Positions 57,892-64,000 of a stretch of 64,000 nucleotides of DNA are shown here, in pieces. The stretch's first letter is position 1; each line of letters opens with the position of its first letter. Made by a program: the position numbers and the translations under genes. A model generated the notes under the pieces. The model was not told the DNA's origin, searched no databases, and worked only from the letters and a program-made list of their open reading frames with translations. Source of the stretch: Arthrobacter sp. NicSoilB8 (lineage in GTDB: Bacteria; Actinomycetota; Actinomycetes; Actinomycetales; Micrococcaceae); contig NZ_AP024655.1 of the NCBI RefSeq assembly GCF_019977355.1, forward strand, positions 4,340,001 through 4,404,000, given 5' to 3'.

Positions 57892-57907
57892 CACCACCGA
57901 TAAATAG
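55961..57907 (+). CDS. maoX: Copper/TPQ methylamine (primary amine) oxidase, copy 2
   Basis: 648 residues, the same as copy 1 up to the last few residues (ending CCTTDK). The same TPQ Tyr385, base Asp301 and copper His436, His438, His595. AAGGAG precedes the ATG. In this copy the permease is absent and a DUF5134 gene follows after a 36-bp perfect palindrome. Probably expressed with the dmm genes, since methylamine is their product. Confidence 0.95.
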   Translation: MTLNTETETVVGVSHPLDPLSRAEISRAAAILKGGQAAAESFRFISIELREPEKELLRSGAQTVREADAVLVNRAEGRSYEAIVDLDSGIVSKWTQLAANIQPPFMLDEFAEGEESCRKNPEVQAALAKRGITDMSLVCFEPWSVGYFGEDDEGRRLMRALVFVREEADDSPYAHPIENFIVIVDLNSGDVVKVEDDQAIPVPSASGNYLPKYVGPARTDLKPISITQPEGASFTVTGNHVQWADWSFRVGFTPREGLVLHQLKFRNKGVERPVINRASLSEMVVPYGDTAPVQAKKNAFDSGEYNIGNMANSLTLGCDCLGEIKYFDGITADSHGNPLTIENAICMHEEDDSILWKHFDFREGTTETRRSRKLVISFIATVANYEYAFYWHLFLDGSIEFLVKATGILSTAGQKPGEKSPYGQTLNNDGLYAPIHQHMFNVRMDFEIDGPRNAVYEVDMKIPEDNPTHTAFMAVDRLLETEQAAIRKTDSSKHRFWKIANRDSKNLVNEPVAYRLIPTDGIQLAAGDESYVSKRAQFARNNLWVTAYDRTERFAAGEFPNQATGADDGLHIWTKADRNIVDQDLVVWYTFGMHHVVRLEDWPVMPRQNIGFMLEPHGFFDQNPTLNLPSNENRTETTNTGTCCTTDK

Positions 57908-57983
57908 ACCCAGCCCGGCTTCAGGGAAAGCCAAGAACCAGGCACATGACCCTAAAGCTGGGAACGAACAACCCTCAAACAGG

Positions 57984-58019
57984 CGGTCCCCGGTGCTGTA
58001 GCTACAGCACCGGGGACCG
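57984..58019 (+). terminator. Perfect 36-bp palindrome after maoX copy 2
   Basis: Left arm CGGTCCCCGGTGCTGTAG, right arm its exact complement, with no spacer. Transcripts from either strand would fold into an 18-bp hairpin less loop. It lies between maoX and the DUF5134 gene. A related broken form lies at 30749-30847. Confidence 0.75.
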
Positions 58020-58051
58020 ACCTGCACCTGCCCCAACCCTGTAGTGAGAGT

Positions 58052-58720
58052 GTGATCCGCGTGTTCAATATCCCCGCAATTACCTGGACCCTCACGGCCG
58101 TGCTGATGCTTGGCGGAAGCTATCACGTTCTGCAGGCGACACGGTCCCACCACGTCACCGACCGCGTCAACAACAGCCTCCATGCCCTTATGAACGTCCT
58201 GATGGCGGCCATGCTGTGGAACCTCGCGCCCTCGACCATGCTGGCCCAGATCGCAGTCCTCGCCGGCGCGGCACTGTGGTTTATCATTCAGGCGGTCGCC
58301 CGGCCGGAATTCAAAATACTCTGCGCCGGCAGCCAAGGCCGGCTCAAATGCGCTTACCACAGCCTCAGCATGGCCGGCGCCGCCCTCATGGCCACCATGA
58401 TGGGTCAGATGAGCACAACAGCGGGCCACGAAATTGTTCCGGCAGGCGGAATGTCAATGCCGCACGCCCACCACGCGATGACAGCCGCAACCCCCACTAC
58501 AGCCACCGCAACCCTCAATCACCTGCCCAATCTCGCCATCCCACTGACAATCATCTTCGCCACCGCGGCAGTGGTCTTCATCGCCCTCCTACTGCGCAAC
58601 CGGAAACCGGCAACCACAGCCCCCAACAAAACAGTCCCAAAACACTCCCCCCGAAAACAACACAGCCTCGAAGCCCTCGGCGCCGCCATCATGGCCCTCA
58701 TGTTCGCCACCATGGCATAA
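58052..58720 (+). CDS. DUF5134 membrane protein (copy 2)
   Basis: 222 residues, nearly identical to 30044-30715 over about the first 175 residues, with a different C-terminal tail (LLLRNRKPATTAPNKTVPKH). Its upstream CCTGCCCCAACCCTGTAGTG also matches copy 1. GTG at 58052 starts IRVFNIPAITWT. It keeps the SMPHAHHAMT His/Met loop. Linkage to maoX in both copies supports a shared function. Confidence 0.75.
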   Translation: MIRVFNIPAITWTLTAVLMLGGSYHVLQATRSHHVTDRVNNSLHALMNVLMAAMLWNLAPSTMLAQIAVLAGAALWFIIQAVARPEFKILCAGSQGRLKCAYHSLSMAGAALMATMMGQMSTTAGHEIVPAGGMSMPHAHHAMTAATPTTATATLNHLPNLAIPLTIIFATAAVVFIALLLRNRKPATTAPNKTVPKHSPRKQHSLEALGAAIMALMFATMA

Positions 58721-58960
58721 GTGCTGATCCCCAATGAGCGCTGCGGCCCAGTCCTTCAGCAGCAGGACCCGCTGCCTGGTTGGCCGGACGATTGGGCGCT
58801 GCCACCCGATGAGTCCACAAGCGAGAAAGTAGCGGCCATGGATACACGAACCGTAAGCGTGGCGCTAAATGATGCCGATGAACACCTCATCGAAAAGACT
58901 TGCGACTCAAGCCTCGAACCCGGGGAGTGCTTCTTCTGCACCGGACCAGAGACGGATTGA
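58721..58960 (+). CDS. Possible small protein with CxxC end
   Basis: 79-residue frame from a GTG directly after the DUF5134 stop, ending ECFFCTGPETD. An ATG at 58839 is an alternative start. There is no good ribosome site and no known family. The rest up to 59192 has no recognisable gene. Confidence 0.3.
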   Translation: MLIPNERCGPVLQQQDPLPGWPDDWALPPDESTSEKVAAMDTRTVSVALNDADEHLIEKTCDSSLEPGECFFCTGPETD

Positions 58961-59192
58961 GTGCGCAACACAGCCCGGGGCCTTCCGTTTCGCATTGGGG
59001 GAGCTCCCGGTACCAACCAATAGGGAGGCTAATCTTGAGACTGGCGGGCTTTGATGCGTCAGCCATGGCCCAGCTGCCGGCTAACATCAGCTTTGTTCTT
59101 CCTGTCCTGCGCCGGGGCATTCCGGCGGTGAGGCTGGCCACCGCCCGGGCCACCCGGCGTCGGGCGTTCCAGGCGTGGCCAAAGGATCTGTC

Positions 59193-59519
59193 ATGTCGTG
59201 GTTAATCCTCATCTCCTCCGGGGCATTGGAAGCCGTCTGGGCCGCTGCCCTGCACCGGACGTTCCAGTGCTCCGGCAGGCGCCGCATCGCCCCCGCACTC
59301 CTCTTCCTGGCCTCCGTACTCGCCAGCATGACCGGCCTCGCCTTCGCCATGCACACCATCCCCACCGGCACCGCCTACGCCGTCTGGGTAGGCGTCGGCG
59401 TGATACTGACCTCCGCATACGCGATGCTCACCAAAGCTGAACGCCCGACGACGGCGCGCCTGCTGCTGCTCACCGGCATCGCCGGATGCGTGGTCGGACT
59501 AAAGATAGCGGCGCAATGA
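59193..59519 (+). CDS. Small multidrug resistance (SMR) protein, subunit 1
   Basis: 108 residues, four helices, with the SMR signature: membrane-embedded Glu in LEAVWAAALH (helix 1) and the GTAYAVWVGVGVILTSAY segment. AAAGGATC precedes the ATG. The stop overlaps the next SMR gene (ATGA), so the two form a paired heterodimeric exporter. SMR pairs export quaternary or guanidinium-type cations; methylated amines are conceivable. Confidence 0.88.
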   Translation: MSWLILISSGALEAVWAAALHRTFQCSGRRRIAPALLFLASVLASMTGLAFAMHTIPTGTAYAVWVGVGVILTSAYAMLTKAERPTTARLLLLTGIAGCVVGLKIAAQ

Positions 59520-59893
59520 GCCAACGTTCACGAGCCTGGCTGCTGCTGCTTGGCTCCGCCGTGCTGGAAGCCGTGTGGGCCACATCCCTCGGCCTGTCCA
59601 ACGGCTTCACAGTTCCCCTCCACACCGTGGTTTTCGCCGTGACGGCCACCCTGAGCATGATCGGGCTGGGCACGGCCATCCGCAGCATCCCGCTAGGCAC
59701 CGCCTACGCCGTCTGGGTAGGAATAGGCGCCGCCCTGACCGTCGGCTGGGCCATGGTAACCGGCGTCGAACCCTTCAGCCTGTTGAAGGTGCTGTTCATC
59801 GCCGGGATCGTTGGCTGCGCGGCCGGGCTGAAGTCCCTGCCGGCGGACGCCACTTCCGATGCCAACCGTTCCGACACCAAGGTCCCCGCCTGA
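59516..59893 (+). CDS. SMR protein, subunit 2
   Basis: 125 residues, the same family (LEAVWATSLGLS, GTAYAVWVGIGAALTVGWAM), with an extra 15-residue polar C-terminal tail. Coupled to subunit 1. The Glu in helix 1 is kept in both subunits. Confidence 0.88.
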   Translation: MSQRSRAWLLLLGSAVLEAVWATSLGLSNGFTVPLHTVVFAVTATLSMIGLGTAIRSIPLGTAYAVWVGIGAALTVGWAMVTGVEPFSLLKVLFIAGIVGCAAGLKSLPADATSDANRSDTKVPA

Positions 59894-59930
59894 GGCTACC
59901 GATGGTTCTCCCGACCATTAAGGCCATCCG

Positions 59931-60770
59931 ATGGCTATGCCCCGCCGTATTCCCCTTGGCGCGTTCTGGGGGTTCGTCGAGCCCCCACAGCGGAGTAGTT
60001 CATACGCAGCAGCGGAGATCTACCTGGGATCGGTCTCCACGTTCAACCCGGTGCTGGAGGAAAACCAGCAGGTGAAGGAACGCCGGGCCCTGGCCAGGCA
60101 CCCGGCCCGGGCAATCCCCGAACTGGTCGCCACCGCCCCTGCCAGGTGCTTTCATGGAACATCCCCAAGCTCGCCGGCCCGGTGAAGGGCAAAGACTTCG
60201 ACTGCTACCTGATGACCGATATCCATTCGCGGTTCATCGTCGGCGCGCACGTGCACGCCACCGAATCGGCGATCCCTGCCGTGGAAATGATGAAGGAGAT
60301 CTTCGGCATCCACGGCATCCCGCACGTCGTGCATGCGGACCGCGGAACCTCGATGACCTCCAAGACCGTGGCGGCGCTCCTCTCGGATCTGGAAGTCACC
60401 CGGTCCCATTCCAGGCCCCGGGTGAGCAACGATAACCCCTACTCGGAGTCGCTTTTCAAGACCATGAAATACGGGCCTGAATTCCCCGGGCGCCTCGCCT
60501 ACCTGGGCGATGCCCCGGCACTCATCAACGGATTCGTGGACTGGTACAAACATCAACACCAGCACTCCGGCATCGGCTTCCACACCCCGGCCAACGTGTA
60601 CTACGGCCTCGCCGACGGAGTCCCCCGGAAACGCTCACAGACCCTGGCCGCGGCCAGGGCCAAACACCCCCCACCGATTCGGCACCACCACAGACCCCAA
60701 AATCCTGGCCCTACCCGGGCCGGCATGGATCAACCAACCCAACGAAACCACCGAAAAAGAAGCAGCCTAA
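59931..60770 (+). pseudogene. IS3-family transposase, frameshifted
   Basis: DDE integrase core: Asp in CYLMTDIHSRFIVGAHVHA, Asp in VVHADRGTSMTSK and Glu in NPYSESLFKTMKYGP, then YKHQHQHSGIGFHTP. A base is missing near 60145, so the N-terminal part (ELVATAP) and core (QVLSWNIPKL) are in different frames. A second shift near 60668 moves the normal end (FGTTTDPKILALP...) to another frame. Inactive. The first orf of the IS is absent. Confidence 0.85.
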
Positions 60771-60921
60771 GGACGGCTGTCTAACTCACCATCGTACCGC
60801 TGGACTTGAAAAATTCCGGGGGAAGGCCGATGACAGCGCATATGTAGACTCCATAAGTTGAAGGCGAGACGTCCTGTGGCCTTATCAATCGTGGACTCGT
60901 GGATCCTTCTAGCTGCGTGCC

Positions 60922-62961
60922 CTAAACCTCCGCCACAGGTGCCGCGAACTGCGCCGCGTACAGCGCCGCATACGCCCCGCCGGCAGCCAGCAGCTGGGCA
61001 TGGGTCCCCTGCTCCACGATCTGCCCGGATTCCATCACCAGGATGAGGTCGGCGTCGCGGATGGTGGAAAGCCGGTGGGCAATGACAAACGAAGTCCGGT
61101 CGGACCGCAGGGCGCTCATGGCCTTCTGCACGAGCACCTCGGTGCGGGTATCCACTGAAGAAGTCGCCTCGTCCAGGATCAGCACGGACGGCCGGGCCAG
61201 GAACGCCCGGGCGATGGTGAGCAACTGCTTCTCACCCGCCGAGACATTGGAGCCCTCGTCGTCGAGCACGGTGTCGTAACCGTCCGGCAGGGACCGGACA
61301 AACCGGTCCACGTACGTCGCACGGGCAGCCTCGAGGATCTCGGCCTCCGTGGCGCCGGGCCGGCCGTAGGCGATGTTGTCCCGGATGGTCCCGCCGAACA
61401 GCCAAGTGTCCTGCAGCACCATGCCCATCCGCGAGCGCAGCTCGTTGCGGGTCATCGCGGTGATGTCCACGCCGTCGAGCGTGATCCGCCCGGCGTCGAG
61501 CTCGTAGAAGCGCATCATCAGGTTCACCAGCGTGGTCTTGCCTGCGCCGGTGGGGCCCACAATGGCGACGGTCTGGCCCGGCTCGGCCACCAGGCTGAGC
61601 GAAGAGATCAGCGGTTTGTCCGGCGAGTAGGAGAAGGAGACGTTCTCGAACACCAGCCGCCCCCGCCCATCGGAAGGAGCCTCGCCGGGCACCGGGTCGG
61701 CCGACTGCTCCTCGGTGTCCAGGAGCTCAAACACCCGCTCGGCCGAGGCCACGCCGGACTGCAGCAGGTTCGCCATGGACCCCAGCTGGGCCAGCGGCTG
61801 GGTGAACTGCCGGGAGTACTGGATGAACGCCTGCACATCGCCCAACTGCATCGCCCCCGACGCCACCTGCAGGCCGCCCACCACGGCGATCCCCACATAG
61901 ACCAGGTTCCCGATGAACGTCATGGCCGGCATGATCAGCCCGGAAATGAACTGCGCGCCGAAGCTCGCCTGGTACAGCTCCACGTTCTTCTGCCGGAACC
62001 GCTCCTCCACCTCGCGCTGCCGGCCGAACACCTTCACCAGCGCGTGCCCGGTGTACGTCTCCTCGATCTGCCCGTTCAGCTCGCCGGTGTGTCTCCACTG
62101 CGCGACGAACAGCTTCTGCGAGCGCTTGGCGATCACGGTGGTGGTCACGAGGGTCAGCGGAATGGTCACCAAGGCAATGATCGCCAGCGTGGGCGAGAGC
62201 AGGAGCATCATCACCAGAACGCCCACGACGGTCAGCAGCGAGGTGACGGCCTGGCTGATGGACTGCTGCAGGCTCTGGGAGATGTTGTCGACGTCGTTCG
62301 TCACCCGGCTGAGCAGCTCGCCGCGCTGCACGGTATCGAAGTAGCGCAGCGGCAGCCTGTTGATCTTCGCCTCGATCCGCTCACGCAGCCGGAAGACCGT
62401 GCGCTGCACGACGCCGTTGAGAATATAGGCCTGCATCCAGCCGAACGCCGAGGCCAGCACGTACAGCACCAGCGCCCACAGCAGCACCGTGGCCAGCGCG
62501 GCGAAGTCGATCCCGGTGCCCGGCGTCAGCGTCATGGCGCTGAGCATGTCCGCCTTCTGGTTCTCCCCGGCGGCGCGCAGCTGGGCGATCAACTGGTCCT
62601 GACTCACCCCGGCGGGCAACTGCTTGGACACGACGCCGGCGAAGATCAGGTTGGTGCCCTCGCCCAGCAGCCGGGGCCCGATCACCGAGAACGTCACGCT
62701 CACGACGGCGAGCAGCAGGACCAGCGTCAGCCACAGCCGTTCGGGCCGCAGCTCCCCCAGCAGCCGCCGGGCGGACGGGCCGAAGTTCATCGCCTTCTCG
62801 GCCGGGATGTTCATCCCGGCAAACGGGCCGCCGCGGCCCGGCCCGCCCGCCGGGCGGGGAATCCGCAGCGGGGCCTGCGCGGCCGGAGCGGCGCCGGGGG
62901 TCGTACCGGCCGCGGGCGCGGCGGCGGGGGCCGGCGTCGGCGCCTTGTCGGTGCGGCTCAT
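60922..62961 (-). CDS. ABC exporter, fused membrane/ATPase half-transporter (subunit 2)
   Basis: 679 residues. A Pro/Ala-rich N-terminus, six-helix ABC exporter membrane domain, then ATPase domain: Walker A VGPTGAGKTTL, Q-loop MVLQDTWLFGG, signature NVSAGEKQLL and Walker B LILDEATSSVDTRT with the catalytic Glu. The signature NVSAGE is slightly unusual. The ATG overlaps the stop of the upstream half-transporter (ATGA), so the two form a heterodimer of the multidrug or lipid export type. No link to amine metabolism is evident. Confidence 0.92.
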   Translation of the reverse strand: MSRTDKAPTPAPAAAPAAGTTPGAAPAAQAPLRIPRPAGGPGRGGPFAGMNIPAEKAMNFGPSARRLLGELRPERLWLTLVLLLAVVSVTFSVIGPRLLGEGTNLIFAGVVSKQLPAGVSQDQLIAQLRAAGENQKADMLSAMTLTPGTGIDFAALATVLLWALVLYVLASAFGWMQAYILNGVVQRTVFRLRERIEAKINRLPLRYFDTVQRGELLSRVTNDVDNISQSLQQSISQAVTSLLTVVGVLVMMLLLSPTLAIIALVTIPLTLVTTTVIAKRSQKLFVAQWRHTGELNGQIEETYTGHALVKVFGRQREVEERFRQKNVELYQASFGAQFISGLIMPAMTFIGNLVYVGIAVVGGLQVASGAMQLGDVQAFIQYSRQFTQPLAQLGSMANLLQSGVASAERVFELLDTEEQSADPVPGEAPSDGRGRLVFENVSFSYSPDKPLISSLSLVAEPGQTVAIVGPTGAGKTTLVNLMMRFYELDAGRITLDGVDITAMTRNELRSRMGMVLQDTWLFGGTIRDNIAYGRPGATEAEILEAARATYVDRFVRSLPDGYDTVLDDEGSNVSAGEKQLLTIARAFLARPSVLILDEATSSVDTRTEVLVQKAMSALRSDRTSFVIAHRLSTIRDADLILVMESGQIVEQGTHAQLLAAGGAYAALYAAQFAAPVAEV

Positions 62962-64000
62962 ACCGCCTCCTCCGCCGCGAGCTGGGAGTTCACAATCTCC
63001 TGATACGTCTCCGATGTCTCCAGCAACTCCTCGTGCGTGCCGTGGGCGACAATCCTGCCGCGGTCCAGCACCAGGATTTGGTCCGCGTCCGCGATGCTGG
63101 AGACCCGCTGGGCGATGATCACCAGGGTGGCCCCCGCGGTGTTCTTCTTGAGCGCCAGCCGCAACCGGGCGTCCGTGGCGGTGTCCAGCGAGGAAAACGA
63201 GTCATCAAAGATGTAGAGCTCGGGCCGTTTCACAAGCGCCCGGGCGATCGCGAGCCGCTGCCGCTGGCCGCCGGAAACGTTGGTGCCGCCCTGCGAAATC
63301 GGCGCATCCAGCCCGCCCTCCATCTCCCGGACGAAGTCCTCCGCCTGCGCTATCCCCAGCGCCCGCCACAACTCGGCCTCGGTGGCGTCCGGTTTGCCGT
63401 AGAGCAGGTTGCTGCGCACCGTGCCGGAGAACAGGTAGGGCTTCTGGGGGACCAGGCCGATGTGCCCCCACAGCAGGTCCGGGTGGAGCTCACGGACGTC
63501 CACGCCGTCGATCCGCACCGAGCCGGACGTCGCGTCGAAGAGCCGCGGCATCAGGTTCACCAGGGTGGTCTTGCCGGAGCCGGTGCTGCCGATGATCGCC
63601 GTCGTCTGCCCCGCGCGGGCGGTGAAGGTGACGTCCTGGAGCACCGGCTGCTCGGCCCCCGGGTAGGCGAACCCGACGTCGATCATCTCCAGTTCACCCC
63701 GGCGCACCGCGCTGCTGACCGGGTGTTCCGGCGGCCGGACGCTGGATTCGGTCCCGAGCACCTCGCCGATCCGGTCCGCCGAGACGGAGGCGCGCGGGAT
63801 CATGATCGCCATGAACGTGGCCATCATGACGGACATCAGGATCTGCATGAGGTAGCTCAGGAACGCGATCATGGTGCCCACCTGCATGGAGCCGTCCTCG
63901 ATCCGGAACGCGCCGAACCAGATCACGGCCGTGCTGGAGACGTTGAGCACCAGCATCACGGTGGGGAATGCGAGCGCCATGAGCCGGCCGGCGCGCAGGG
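62958..64000 (-). CDS. ABC exporter half-transporter (subunit 1, 5' end outside window)
   Basis: The frame is open to the window edge beyond the Met at 63980, so the N-terminal membrane helices are missing. The ATPase domain has Walker A IGSTGSGKTTL, signature NVSGGQRQRLA and Walker B LYIFDDSFSSLDTAT, in which Asp replaces the catalytic Glu. Degenerate site in one half and intact site in the partner is the usual pattern of heterodimeric ABC exporters. Confidence 0.92.
   Translation of the reverse strand, partial: LRAGRLMALAFPTVMLVLNVSSTAVIWFGAFRIEDGSMQVGTMIAFLSYLMQILMSVMMATFMAIMIPRASVSADRIGEVLGTESSVRPPEHPVSSAVRRGELEMIDVGFAYPGAEQPVLQDVTFTARAGQTTAIIGSTGSGKTTLVNLMPRLFDATSGSVRIDGVDVRELHPDLLWGHIGLVPQKPYLFSGTVRSNLLYGKPDATEAELWRALGIAQAEDFVREMEGGLDAPISQGGTNVSGGQRQRLAIARALVKRPELYIFDDSFSSLDTATDARLRLALKKNTAGATLVIIAQRVSSIADADQILVLDRGRIVAHGTHEELLETSETYQEIVNSQLAAEEAV

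Noticed and set aside
56795..58429. 544-codon minus-strand frame opposite maoX copy 2 and DUF5134
   Set aside because: Shadow of the two genes on the other strand; a similar shadow exists opposite maoX copy 1.

Overview
The window looks like chromosomal or plasmid DNA of a methylotrophic Arthrobacter-type actinobacterium. The evidence is high GC, mycothiol-linked (not glutathione-linked) formaldehyde oxidation, an OpcA/Zwf pair, actinobacterial small proteins, and two almost identical copies of an Arthrobacter-P1-type copper/TPQ methylamine oxidase gene. The whole window reads as one large methylated-amine utilisation region. It has been repeatedly duplicated and rearranged, and it carries many gene remnants and broken insertion sequences.

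Layout. 1-5.5 kb: an APC permease (runs off the left edge), two divergent cupin genes, a trimethylamine monooxygenase (tmm) and a TetR regulator; paired palindromes lie between the divergent cupins. 5.6-8.4 kb: thiS-thiG with a degenerate TPP-riboswitch-like leader, a gap remnant and a HAD phosphatase. 8.9-14.8 kb: two near-identical RuMP units (hxlB-hxlA; the first hxlB is deleted internally), with gnd, an opcA remnant, an IS1380 remnant and regulator remnants between them. 15-18 kb: gap, a cupin and pfkA. 18.3-25.4 kb: a Gfo/Idh oxidoreductase, then tkt-tal-rpe-rpiB-fba on the minus strand (C5 regeneration arm of the RuMP cycle), with a divergent kinase-like/LuxR regulator at 25.6-26.9 kb. 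27.5-30.7 kb: CopC, YcnI and membrane proteins linked to copper. 30.9-37.3 kb: permease, methylamine oxidase copy 1, another permease and an IclR regulator. 38-46 kb: two small unknown proteins, an FdhF/YdeP-type formate dehydrogenase-like enzyme, mycothiol-dependent formaldehyde dehydrogenase with an MBL hydrolase, and opcA-zwf. 46.3-47.6 kb: a third hxlB-hxlA unit. 48-49.5 kb: a FadR-type regulator with a cache-domain protein. 49.5-58.7 kb: IS481 remnant, permease, cupin, dmmABC (dimethylamine monooxygenase), methylamine oxidase copy 2 and a DUF5134 membrane protein. 58.7-64 kb: a paired SMR transporter, an IS3 remnant and a heterodimeric ABC exporter (runs off the right edge).

How it works together (inference from families). 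TMA is oxidised to TMAO by Tmm. An unidentified step yields DMA. DmmABC turns DMA into methylamine plus formaldehyde. Methylamine oxidase yields formaldehyde, ammonia and H2O2. Formaldehyde is fixed by HxlA/HxlB with ribulose-5-P regenerated by Tkt, Tal, Rpe, RpiB, Fba and Pfk. It can also be oxidised cyclically through Zwf/OpcA/Gnd or linearly through the mycothiol dehydrogenase, MBL hydrolase and FdhF-type enzyme. A classical TMAO demethylase is not visible. Two paralogous EutQ-like cupins sit beside tmm and as first gene of the dmm operon, which makes them the most interesting unassigned genes. Six GTGA-N6-TCAC palindromes were found upstream of the amine modules, and a CTACCC-N4-GGGTAG dyad precedes the RuMP genes and tkt. 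These suggest two separate regulatory layers. All calls rest on reading the sequence by eye, with no database search.
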